13,736 nt of DNA from Sphingomonas sp. CCH9-E2 (GTDB taxonomy: Bacteria; Pseudomonadota; Alphaproteobacteria; Sphingomonadales; Sphingomonadaceae). The stretch lies in the NCBI RefSeq assembly GCF_001557215.1, contig NZ_LSJM01000435.1, positions 1 through 13,736 on the forward strand, read 5' to 3'. Positions 6,118-13,032 of this stretch are shown here, piece after piece. How positions within the stretch are numbered: the first letter of the stretch is position 1; the number at the start of each line of letters is the position of its first letter. The notes beneath the pieces were generated by a model. The model was not told where the DNA came from. It saw nothing but the letters and a program-made list of their open reading frames with translations, and ran no database searches. Both the position numbers and the translations under genes were made by a program.

Positions 6118-8286
6118 ATGAAATTCAGCACGATCCTGCTCGCCACGAGCATCCTCGCCGCCCCCGCCCTTGCCCAGACCAGCGACCATGCCGAGCGTGA
6201 CCGTTCGAGCCGCAATCCGGTGCATGGCGAGGCGACCGAGGAAGTGGTGATCAGCGCGCCCGGCGTCGAACGCCTCGACCTGCTGGCGGGCACGTCGGTG
6301 GTCACCGGCGACGAGCTGGTGCGCGACATTCGCGGCCAGATCGGCGATTCGCTGACCCAGGTTCCGGGCGTGTCGGCGACCTCGTTCAGCCCGGGCGCGT
6401 CGCGTCCCGTGCTGCGCGGCTTCCAGGGTGAGCGCGTGCGCGTGCTGACCGACGGCCTCGGCACGCTCGATGCATCGAACACCTCGACCGACCACGCCGT
6501 GTCGATCGAGCCGTTGACCGCCGAGCGGATCGAAGTGCTGCGCGGCCCTGCCGTGCTGCTGTTCGGCAGCCAGGCGATCGGCGGCGCGGTCAACGTGCTC
6601 GACCGCCGCATCCCGCGCGCGGTGCCGGCAAACGGTTTCCATGTCGACGCGATCGGCGCCTATGGCTCGGCCGCGGACGAGCGCGGCGGCGGCGCGGCGG
6701 TGGACTTCGCGATCACGCCGCAGATCGTCGCGCATATCGATGGCAGCTATCGCAAGAGCGAGGATCTGCGCGTTGGCGGCTATGTGCTGAGCGCTCCACT
6801 GCGCGCCGAACAGCTCGAGATCGCCGAAGAGGAAACCGCTGAAGGCCATCTCGACGAAGCAGCCGAGGCGCTGGAAAATGCCAACCGCCGCGGGCGCCTG
6901 CCCAATAGCGGCACGCGCACCTATTCGGTGGGCGGCGGTGTCGCGCTGATCAACGATGGCGGCAGCCTCGGCTTCTCCGCCGGCTATTACGACACGCGCT
7001 ACGGCGTCCCGACGCGGCCCGGTGCGCATCATGACCATGGCGCTGGCGGCGGTGCCCCGGCACCGCACGAGGAAGAGGGCGATGTCACGATCGGCCTGCA
7101 GCAGTTCCGCGCCGATATGCGCGGCGAGGTCAAGATCGGCGGCGGACTGGTCGACGCGCTGCGCGTCCGGGTCGGCTATTCGGACTATGAACATACCGAG
7201 TTCGAAGGCGACGAGGTCGGCACCGTCTTTTACAATGAAGGCTTTGAAGGCCGGCTCGAACTGGTTCAGGCGAATCGCAACGGCTGGCGCGGGGTGACCG
7301 GATTCCAGGCCTTTACCCGCAACTTCAACGCCGTCGGTGCCGAAGCGTTCGTGCCCAAGAACGTCACCGACCAATATGGCCTGTTCACGCTTCAGGAAGT
7401 CGATCTCGGCGCGATCGGGCTGGAGGGCGCGCTGCGCTACGAGCACACGCGCGTGCGCTCGAACACCGTCAAGCTCGACCTGGTCGAGGATGGCCCGACC
7501 GGTCCGTTCGACCGGCGCTTCGACGCCTTTTCGGGCGCGCTCGGCCTGTCCTATTCGGTCGCACCGGAGGTGAAGGTCGGATTCAACGTGTCGCGCGCCG
7601 TCCGCGCACCCTCGGCCGAGGAACTCTTCTCCAACGGCCCGCACGTCGCGACCCAGGCCTATGAAGTCGGCAACCCCAATTTCCGCACCGAAAAGAGCTG
7701 GGGCGGCGAAGTCTATGCGCGCGGCGTCGCGGGGCCGGTGCGGTTCCAGATCACGGGCTATGCCAACTGGTTCGACGATTACATCTATGAGGTCGCAACC
7801 GGCGACGAGATCGACGAACTGCCGGTGTTCCAGTTCTTCCAGACCGATGCCCGGTATCTGGGCGTCGAAGGCGAAGTCTCCGCGACGTTCATCGATGGCG
7901 GCGAAGGTGGCTTCTCGCTCGGCGGCAATGTGGTCGCGGACTATGTGAATGCCGAGCTGGGCGATGGCAGCGCGGTCCCGCGCATCCCGCCCTTCCGCGT
8001 GCTCGCCGGCATCGACGCCAGCAAGGGTGCGTTCGGGGGCCGAGTCGAGGTCGAGCATGCGATCCGCCAGACCCGCGTCGCCGCGTTCGAGACCGAAACC
8101 CCCGCCTTCACGCTCGTCAACGCGTCGCTCACCTGGCACCCGCTGGGTGAACAGCGCGAGACCGCGATCATCCTGTCGGCAAACAACATCTTCGACGTCG
8201 ACGCGCGCCGCCACGCCAGCTTCACCAAGGATTTCGTGCCGCTCCCCGGCCGCGACATCCGCGTGTCGGCGCGGCTGAGCTTCTGA
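6118..8286 (+). CDS. znuD: TonB-dependent outer-membrane receptor, ZnuD-like (probable zinc uptake)
   Basis: A 722-aa outer-membrane receptor. A signal peptide (1-19, cleavage at ALA|Q) is followed by a TonB box (EEVVISAP, 41-48), a plug domain with GDSLTQVPGVSA, RPVLRGFQGERVRVLTDG (96-113) and VLRGPAVLLFGSQAIGGAVNV (140-160, family hallmark), and a beta-barrel ending in aromatic F (SARLSF). The RLPNSGTRTYSVGGGVALI region and the following NTRYGVPT-like strand resemble ZnuD zinc receptors. An extracellular-type loop rich in His and acidic residues (H304, H305, H307, H317, then EEE) fits metal capture, as does an acidic segment near 225-250. Zinc as substrate is therefore likely but inferred; copper or another metal remains possible. 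The gene has its own 106-bp upstream region and no adjacent zinc ABC transporter in this window. It is convergent with ung across a long inverted repeat. Confidence 0.85.
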   Translation: MKFSTILLATSILAAPALAQTSDHAERDRSSRNPVHGEATEEVVISAPGVERLDLLAGTSVVTGDELVRDIRGQIGDSLTQVPGVSATSFSPGASRPVLRGFQGERVRVLTDGLGTLDASNTSTDHAVSIEPLTAERIEVLRGPAVLLFGSQAIGGAVNVLDRRIPRAVPANGFHVDAIGAYGSAADERGGGAAVDFAITPQIVAHIDGSYRKSEDLRVGGYVLSAPLRAEQLEIAEEETAEGHLDEAAEALENANRRGRLPNSGTRTYSVGGGVALINDGGSLGFSAGYYDTRYGVPTRPGAHHDHGAGGGAPAPHEEEGDVTIGLQQFRADMRGEVKIGGGLVDALRVRVGYSDYEHTEFEGDEVGTVFYNEGFEGRLELVQANRNGWRGVTGFQAFTRNFNAVGAEAFVPKNVTDQYGLFTLQEVDLGAIGLEGALRYEHTRVRSNTVKLDLVEDGPTGPFDRRFDAFSGALGLSYSVAPEVKVGFNVSRAVRAPSAEELFSNGPHVATQAYEVGNPNFRTEKSWGGEVYARGVAGPVRFQITGYANWFDDYIYEVATGDEIDELPVFQFFQTDARYLGVEGEVSATFIDGGEGGFSLGGNVVADYVNAELGDGSAVPRIPPFRVLAGIDASKGAFGGRVEVEHAIRQTRVAAFETETPAFTLVNASLTWHPLGEQRETAIILSANNIFDVDARRHASFTKDFVPLPGRDIRVSARLSF

Positions 8287-8296
8287 TCAAATGTGC

Positions 8297-8373
8297 CGCC
8301 CCGGCGCAGGCCGGGGCCGCCAGGTTTGAGCGGATTTCTTCGCCACTTGGCGGCCCCGGCCTGCGCCGGGGCG
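8297..8373. repeat. 26-bp perfect inverted repeat (paired REP-like units) between convergent genes
   Basis: Arms at 8297-8322 and 8348-8373 are perfectly complementary over 26 bp around a 25-nt loop. Each arm is itself palindromic: CCCCGGC-GCAG-GCCGGGG (8299-8316 and its mirror), so the unit looks like two head-to-head REP-type palindromes. It lies 10 bp past the TonB-receptor stop and 5 bp before the ung stop, a natural position for a bidirectional terminator. No T-tract follows either arm. Similar GCAGGCCGGGG palindromes are, as I recall, dispersed in sphingomonad genomes. Confidence 0.8.
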
Positions 8374-8378
8374 ACGGG

Positions 8379-9056
8379 CTATATCTCCGGCAGCGCCCAG
8401 TCGATCGCGCCGCGCCCATTTGCCTTAAGAAACGCATTGGCCTGTGAGAACGGGCGCGAGCCGAAGAACCCGCCATGCGCCGACAGCGGCGAGGGGTGGA
8501 CCGATTTCAGCACCAGATGGCGCGGATCGACCGATGCGGCCTTCTTCTGCGCATGGCTGCCCCACAGCATGAACACCACCGGATCGGCCAGCGCGTTGAC
8601 CTGTGCCACCACCGCGTCGGTGAACCGCTCCCACCCGCGCCCCTTGTGCGACGCCGCCAGCCCCATCTCGACCGTCAGGCAATTGTTGAGCAACAGCACG
8701 CCCTGCTTCGCCCAATGCTCCAGAAAGCCGTGCTTCGGCGGATCGATGCCAAGATCGCTTTTCAGCTCCTTGTAGATGTTCACCAAGCTCGGCGGCACCT
8801 TCACCCCGGGCTGGACCGAGAAGCACAGGCCATGCGCCTGCCCCTCGCCATGATAGGGGTCCTGCCCGAGGATCACGACGCGGACGCTTTCGGGCGGGGT
8901 CAGGTCGAGCGCGCGGAACCAGTCGCTGCCCTTGGGGAAGATCCGCTTCCCCGCCGCCTTCTCGGCCAGCAGGAACGCGCGCAGATCGGCCATATAGGGG
9001 CTGTCGAACTCGCGCTGAAGCGGGGCGAGCCAGCTTGGGTGCAGCTTTACGGTCAT
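8379..9056 (-). CDS. ung: Uracil-DNA glycosylase, family 1
   Basis: A 225-aa DNA repair enzyme that removes uracil from DNA arising by cytosine deamination or dUTP misincorporation, starting base-excision repair. The water-activating loop GQDPYHG (64-70, with D66), the uracil pocket LLLNN (121-125), the [11 protein letters not shown] segment (88-98) and the DNA-intercalating [13 protein letters not shown] loop (187-199, catalytic H187) are all intact. Length equals typical bacterial Ung. The start is ATG 9056 (MTVKLHPSW); the frame is open further upstream across csaA, but that part is antisense to csaA and unlike Ung. No strong Shine-Dalgarno is seen. The gene is divergent from csaA with only 45 bp between them. 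Confidence 0.97.
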   Translation of the reverse strand: MTVKLHPSWLAPLQREFDSPYMADLRAFLLAEKAAGKRIFPKGSDWFRALDLTPPESVRVVILGQDPYHGEGQAHGLCFSVQPGVKVPPSLVNIYKELKSDLGIDPPKHGFLEHWAKQGVLLLNNCLTVEMGLAASHKGRGWERFTDAVVAQVNALADPVVFMLWGSHAQKKAASVDPRHLVLKSVHPSPLSAHGGFFGSRPFSQANAFLKANGRGAIDWALPEI

Positions 9057-9101
9057 GCACCGGGACTGGGCGAATCCAACCAGCTGTGTCAATCGAGCGT
9101 G

Positions 9102-9473
9102 ATGCACATGACCCACGCCGCCGACGCCCCCGCCGCGCCGCAGATCGACTTCGCCCAGTTCCTCGCGGTCGATATCCGTATCGGCACGATCCTCGCCGCC
9201 GAACCCTTCCCGGAAGCGCGCAAACCAGCGTTCAAGCTGACCATCGACTTCGGCCCCGCGATCGGGGTCAAGCGCTCCTCGGCGCAGATCACCGAGCATT
9301 ACACGCTGGACGACCTGCCCGGGCGACAGGTCGCCGCAGTGGTCAACTTCCCCCCGCGCCAGATCGGCCCGATGATGTCGGAAGTGCTGACGCTCGGCTT
9401 CCCCGATGCGGAGGGGAAGGTGATGCTGTTCCACCCGAGCGTGCCGGTGCCGAATGGCGGACGGCTATTCTAA
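9102..9473 (+). CDS. csaA: tRNA-binding-domain protein, CsaA-like
   Basis: A 123-aa protein made up of a single EMAP/tRNA-binding OB-fold. Typical segments are [11 protein letters not shown] (20-30), [11 protein letters not shown] (41-51), [12 protein letters not shown] (58-69) and [20 protein letters not shown] (80-99). CsaA of Bacillus (about 110 aa) was described as an export-related chaperone and its fold binds tRNA; the cellular role in proteobacteria is not settled. Start choice: ATG 9102 or the in-frame ATG 9108; both are plausible and neither has a strong Shine-Dalgarno. The alanine-rich leader (residues 4-12) is probably disordered. The stop codon overlaps the stop of the convergent lipoprotein gene. 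Confidence 0.9.
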   Translation: MHMTHAADAPAAPQIDFAQFLAVDIRIGTILAAEPFPEARKPAFKLTIDFGPAIGVKRSSAQITEHYTLDDLPGRQVAAVVNFPPRQIGPMMSEVLTLGFPDAEGKVMLFHPSVPVPNGGRLF

Positions 9474-10033
9474 CGCGCGACCGCCTGCCGGAAATCGGGA
9501 TCTTCGAGCAGCTTTTCGACCAGCTGCGAATAGAGCGCGACATATTCGCGCTCCGCGGCGTCGATCGCGACCGCACCGATGAACGACGAGTTCCAGCTCG
9601 CCTCGACCCGCAGCGTCTTGTCCATCCGCACCGCGCCATTTTCGGTGACGCGGAACCGGGCGGCGAGTGCGCCGGTTGCCTGACCGATCTTCGGGTTCGC
9701 CGAGTTTTCGACCAGCTCCGCCGAAATGGTGAAGCGTGCATTCGGATCGAGCTTGCCCGCCAGCCGCAGTTGCTCGGCCAGCGTCTCGCCGAGATAGGCA
9801 GCGAACGAGGTCTTGTTGGGCGGCAACAGGCGCGCGGCGCGCAGGCCGACGGCGCGATCCGACGCCGGCGACAGGCCGGGGCCGATCCGGAACGCGCCGA
9901 TGGCGAGCGGCGGAATCTGCGGCGCGCTGGCCGCGCGCACGGCCCGCGGCGACGCGGACGGCGGGGCAGCGGTGGCGCTGCACCCCGCCAGCGCTGCGCT
10001 CAGCCCCGTTAGCAGCAGGATGCGGCGGTTCAT
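9470..10033 (-). CDS. Unrecognised outer-membrane-type lipoprotein
   Basis: A 187-aa predicted lipoprotein: basic start MNRR, hydrophobic stretch, then lipobox LAGC with C18, and serine at +2, which predicts outer-membrane sorting. A Pro/Ser/Ala-rich linker (about 19-45) precedes a domain with ARLLPPNKTSFAAYLGETL (67-85), an ISAELVEN strand (103-110) and a C-terminal YVALYSQLVEKLLEDPDFR helix (164-182). This layout recalls small periplasm-facing lipoproteins such as YajG or ABC auxiliary (PqiC-like) proteins, but no motif allows a firm family call. Its ATG overlaps the TGA of the preceding secreted-protein gene (ATGA), so the two are almost certainly co-translated and may form a complex. Its stop overlaps that of csaA on the other strand by three bases. 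Function unknown. Confidence 0.75.
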   Translation of the reverse strand: MNRRILLLTGLSAALAGCSATAAPPSASPRAVRAASAPQIPPLAIGAFRIGPGLSPASDRAVGLRAARLLPPNKTSFAAYLGETLAEQLRLAGKLDPNARFTISAELVENSANPKIGQATGALAARFRVTENGAVRMDKTLRVEASWNSSFIGAVAIDAAEREYVALYSQLVEKLLEDPDFRQAVAR

Positions 10034-10692
10034 GCGCCGGGCTGGGCCGGTGCGGCGGCGGCCGGATCGGTCGGCACGGTGCCAGCGAAGGCCGGGTCCA
10101 GCGCGAGCTGATTCACCGCGTGCCCGATGCCCTGACGGACGATGGTCTCGATCCCGATTACCGCGTTCTTGACCTGGAGCAGCTCCGGACCAGGCACCTC
10201 TTTGGTGCCCATCGTCAGCCAAAGGCCATGTGTTACCTCACGCCGGATCGGCGTCGCGCCGGCGGCGGCATTATATTCGGCGACGATCAAATAACCGTCC
10301 CGGACCACCGTCTTGGCCAGGCCGAAGGTCAGGCCGGTGACGAACCCCTTCCCCGCCGCATCCTTCTGCACGATATTGTCCATCGTGATTGCGAGCATCG
10401 CGCCGCCCTCGACCGGCGTTTCCAGCACTTCCGAAAAGGCGCCGGATTCGCGGACCAGCTTGAACACCTGCTCCTTCACATACTTGGTCGCCTTGGGATT
10501 GGCTTTCTGGTCGGTGGTGAACTGGAAGATGAGCTGGACCGGGCGCGGCTTTTCGACCTTGGCGCGCTGCTCGGCGGTCAGTTCGCCCAGCTTGCTTTCG
10601 ATATAATATTTGGCCGCTTGCGCCGGCGCGGCGATGATCATGGCGATAGCCAGCGTCGCGCCAATGAGCGCGCGCAGAAGTGCGAGCAACAT
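10030..10692 (-). CDS. Unrecognised secreted (periplasmic) protein, partner of the lipoprotein
   Basis: A 220-aa protein with a clear Sec signal peptide (about 1-26, AQA|A). The mature part has KPRPVQLIFQFTTD (48-61), KATKYVKEQVFKLVRESGAFSEVLE (67-91), a glycine-containing GKGFVTGLTFGLAKTVVRDGYLIVAEY stretch (114-140) and REVTHGLWLTMG (151-162), then a low-complexity Ala/Pro tail. The pattern of alternating strands and one glycine-rich hydrophobic segment suggests a compact envelope domain, but I recognise no named family. ATG 10692 is chosen because AGGGGGG stands five bases upstream and the signal peptide begins there; the 16 extra codons that would extend it upstream look non-coding. It is the first gene of a two-gene operon with the lipoprotein (4-bp ATGA overlap). 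Confidence 0.78.
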   Translation of the reverse strand: MLLALLRALIGATLAIAMIIAAPAQAAKYYIESKLGELTAEQRAKVEKPRPVQLIFQFTTDQKANPKATKYVKEQVFKLVRESGAFSEVLETPVEGGAMLAITMDNIVQKDAAGKGFVTGLTFGLAKTVVRDGYLIVAEYNAAAGATPIRREVTHGLWLTMGTKEVPGPELLQVKNAVIGIETIVRQGIGHAVNQLALDPAFAGTVPTDPAAAAPAQPGA

Positions 10693-10870
10693 AGAATCCC
10701 CCCTGGTTGGATCACAAGTCTGCTGGGCCGGATCGCGCAAGGCAAGATGGTTTCAGCGTCGGATACGCCGTAAAGGCGGCTGCTCTAGCCGTTCACTGCG
10801 ATCTCATGCTTTGCTCATGACGCTCACCGGCCAGCAGGACGACATGGTGCCGCCAGATCAGGAGAGGCAC

Positions 10871-10999
10871 ATGACCGACGACCGCCCGCAGCCGCAAGCT
10901 TCGCCAAGCGAAAAACCCTCAACGACGATCTTCGACCGGATCCACCGGTCGCCACGAATCCCCGACCGTTACGCGGATCGCCGCGCGGTCAGCAGATAG
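10871..10999 (+). CDS. Possible 42-aa small protein
   Basis: A short open frame starting at ATG 10871 with a strong Shine-Dalgarno (AGGAGAGG, 10860-10867). The product is hydrophilic, proline- and charge-rich at first (MTDDRPQPQASPSEKP) and Arg-rich at the end, with no signal peptide or membrane segment. It overlaps the end of ubiG tail-to-tail by 31 bp, and a 7-bp hairpin lies inside it. The 276-bp gap between the envelope operon and ubiG holds nothing else I can identify. I recognise no family; the ribosome-binding site is the main support, so it may be a chance frame. Confidence 0.35.
   Translation: MTDDRPQPQASPSEKPSTTIFDRIHRSPRIPDRYADRRAVSR
10933..10951 (-). terminator. Hairpin downstream of ubiG, possible terminator
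   Basis: Perfect 7-bp arms (CGACCGG at 10933-10939 and CCGGTCG at 10945-10951) enclose a 5-nt loop, 17 bp beyond the ubiG stop. No T-run follows on the ubiG strand. It also lies within the possible 42-aa frame on the other strand, so either reading could be the reason it exists. Confidence 0.3.
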
Positions 11000-11706
11000 T
11001 TGAGCGCCGTATCGTCGCTCAGATGAAACCCCGCGCCGGGCGAGAAGCTGAGCCCGCGCAGGTCGGATACGGCCATCCCGGCATCCTCGAGCAGGGCGGT
11101 CAGCTCCTCCGGCGTCAGGAACTTGGCGTGATCGTGCGTGCCGCGCGGGATCATGCCCAGCCCCTCACCCACCGTGATCATCGCCAGCCGCGATAGCGGG
11201 GTGCGGTTGGGGGTCGACAGGATCATCAGCCCGCCCGGCGCCAGCGCCGCGACCAGGCCGCGCACGAACGCCGCCGGATCGGCGACATGCTCGATCACCT
11301 CCATCGATGTGACGAGGTCGAACCGGCGACCCGCGACCTGCGTCTCGAACTCGCCCGCGCGATAGTCGATCGCCAGGCCCGCCGCTTCGGCATGCGCGCG
11401 CGCTGCGCCGATATTCTCGGGCGCCGCGTCCACGCCCGTCACCTGCGCGCCCATCCGCGCCAGCGGCTCGCACAACAGCCCCGCGCCGCAGCCGACATCG
11501 AGCGCCGTCCGGCCCTTGAGCGGCGCGAAATCGCGCGGGTCGCTGCCCCAATGCGCGTCGATCGCCTCACGGATGTAGCGCAGCCGCACCGGGTTTAGCC
11601 GGTGGAGCATCGCCGACTCGCCCTTCGGATTCCACCAGTCCGCCGCCAGCCGACCGAAATGTTCAGCTTCACGCGGGTCAATCGTTGCTTTGCTTGTCAT
11701 CGCCAT
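10969..11706 (-). CDS. ubiG: Ubiquinone biosynthesis O-methyltransferase (3-demethylubiquinone 3-O-methyltransferase)
   Basis: A 245-aa SAM-dependent methyltransferase that carries out both O-methylation steps in ubiquinone synthesis, at the membrane-facing Ubi complex. SAM motif I is LDVGCGAG (69-76), the acidic end of strand two is VTGVDAA (89-95), and the post-I segment SMEVIEHVADP (134-144) is typical of UbiG. N-terminal EAEHFGRLAADWWNPKGE (13-30) and the STPNRT (164-169) and HDHAKFLTPEEL (191-202) stretches are diagnostic for the family. ATG 11706 follows a purine run (AAGAGG plus further Gs) with about five bases of spacing; ATG 11700, two codons later, is an alternative. It diverges from lysC across 60 bp, an arrangement I recall as common in sphingomonads. 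Confidence 0.96.
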   Translation of the reverse strand: MAMTSKATIDPREAEHFGRLAADWWNPKGESAMLHRLNPVRLRYIREAIDAHWGSDPRDFAPLKGRTALDVGCGAGLLCEPLARMGAQVTGVDAAPENIGAARAHAEAAGLAIDYRAGEFETQVAGRRFDLVTSMEVIEHVADPAAFVRGLVAALAPGGLMILSTPNRTPLSRLAMITVGEGLGMIPRGTHDHAKFLTPEELTALLEDAGMAVSDLRGLSFSPGAGFHLSDDTALNYLLTARRSA

Positions 11707-11766
11707 CCCCCCCTCTTATCAGCGCGCCCACAGCTTCCCAACCGGGACTTTGGGGGACAGGTTCAG

Positions 11767-13026
11767 ATGGCGCGTATCGTGATGAAGTTCGGCGGCACGT
11801 CGATGGCCGGGATCGAGCGGATTCGCAACGTCGCCGCGCGCGTGAAGCGCGAGTGGGAGGCGGGCAATCAGGTCGCGGTCGTCGTCTCCGCGATGGCGGG
11901 CGAGACCGACCGGCTGGTCGGCTTCTGCAAGGAAGCCTCGCCGCTCTATGACCTGCGCGAATATGATGTCGTCGTCGCGTCGGGCGAGCAGGTGACCAGC
12001 GGCCTGCTGGCGATCACGCTGCAGGCGATGGGGGTGCCGGCGCGCAGCTGGCTCGGCTGGCAGCTGCCGATCCATACCAGCAGCGCGCATGCCAGCGCGC
12101 GGATCAACACGATCGATACCGATGCGCTCAACGCCAGCCTGGCGGACGGCCATGTCGCGGTGATCCCGGGGTTCCAGGGTCTGGCCGAAGACAATCGCGT
12201 GACCACGCTGGGTCGCGGTGGATCGGATACCAGCGCGGTCGCGGTCGCGGCGGCGATGAAGGCGGACCGGTGCGACATCTATACCGATGTCGACGGCGTC
12301 TACACCACCGACCCGCGCATCGTCCCGCGCGCGCGCAAGCTGACCAAGGTCACTTATGAAGAGATGCTGGAGCTGGCGAGCGTCGGGGCGAAGGTGCTCC
12401 AGACCCGCTCAGTCGGGCTGGCGATGAAGGAGGGGGTGCGGGTGCGCGTCCTTTCCTCGTTCGAAGACACGCATGACGACGAAGGCCATCGCGGCACGCT
12501 GATCGTCGGCGAAGAGGAGATCAACGACGTGGAACGGCAGCTCATCACCGGCATCGCCGCCGACAAGAACGAAGCCAAGGTGACGCTCACCAACGTCCCC
12601 GACCGCCCCGGCGCGGTGGCGCACATCTTCGGCCCGCTGGCCGAAGGCGGAATCAATGTCGACATGATCGTCCAGAATATCGCGCATGCGACTGGGTCGA
12701 CCGACGTCACCTTCACCGTGCCGCGCGCCGAACTCGCCCGCGCGCTTGACCTGCTGCAAAAGGCGAAGGGGCCGATCGGCTATGACGAGCTGATCCACGA
12801 TACCAAGATCGCCAAGGTCAGCGTCGTCGGCGTGGGCATGCGCAGCCATGCCGGCGTTGCGGCGACGATGTTCGATACGCTGGGCGCGCGCCGCATCAAC
12901 ATCCTCGCCATCACGACGAGCGAGATCAAGGTGTCGGTGCTGATCCACGAGGACGAGACCGAACTCGCCGTCCGCGTGCTCCACACCGCCTATGGGCTCG
13001 ATGCGCCGGAGGCAGACGCCGCCTGA
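11767..13026 (+). CDS. lysC: Aspartate kinase with C-terminal ACT domains
   Basis: A 419-aa cytosolic enzyme that phosphorylates L-aspartate, the entry step to lysine, threonine, methionine and diaminopimelate. The kinase domain contains VMKFGGTSM (5-13), VVVSAMAGETD (38-48), VIPGFQG (132-138), TLGRGGSDTSAVAVAAAM (147-164) and TDVDGVYTTDPRIVPRARKL (173-192). Two ACT domains follow: one around VTLTNVPDRPGAVAHIFGPL (272-291) and the other around VSVVGVGMRSHAGVAATMF (351-369), the regulatory part that usually binds lysine and/or threonine, so feedback inhibition is expected; which effector cannot be read directly. ATG 11767 (MARIVMKFGG) is the family start; an upstream open extension of 55 codons across ubiG's promoter and 5' end is not credible. 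GGGGGA about ten bases upstream may serve as ribosome-binding site. Only 6 bp separate its stop from the convergent nuclease-family gene. Confidence 0.97.
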   Translation: MARIVMKFGGTSMAGIERIRNVAARVKREWEAGNQVAVVVSAMAGETDRLVGFCKEASPLYDLREYDVVVASGEQVTSGLLAITLQAMGVPARSWLGWQLPIHTSSAHASARINTIDTDALNASLADGHVAVIPGFQGLAEDNRVTTLGRGGSDTSAVAVAAAMKADRCDIYTDVDGVYTTDPRIVPRARKLTKVTYEEMLELASVGAKVLQTRSVGLAMKEGVRVRVLSSFEDTHDDEGHRGTLIVGEEEINDVERQLITGIAADKNEAKVTLTNVPDRPGAVAHIFGPLAEGGINVDMIVQNIAHATGSTDVTFTVPRAELARALDLLQKAKGPIGYDELIHDTKIAKVSVVGVGMRSHAGVAATMFDTLGARRINILAITTSEIKVSVLIHEDETELAVRVLHTAYGLDAPEADAA

Positions 13027-13032
13027 GCTGGC

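Noticed and set aside
6094..8214. A very long open frame (706 codons) antisense to the TonB-receptor gene
   Set aside because: Its composition (Arg, Ala, Asp, His rich, no domains) is what the complement of a high-GC gene yields. The plus strand encodes a complete receptor with all expected motifs.
8379..9434. Longer N-terminus for Ung (351 residues)
   Set aside because: The extension is antisense to csaA, unlike any Ung; the family start is at MTVKLHPSW.
10693..10870. tRNA or structured RNA gene in the gap
   Set aside because: Only a tiny CGCC/GGCG hairpin is visible; no cloverleaf or recognisable RNA motif.
11602..11766. Longer N-terminus for aspartate kinase
   Set aside because: It would cover the 5' end of ubiG and the divergent promoter; aspartate kinases begin just before KFGGTSM.
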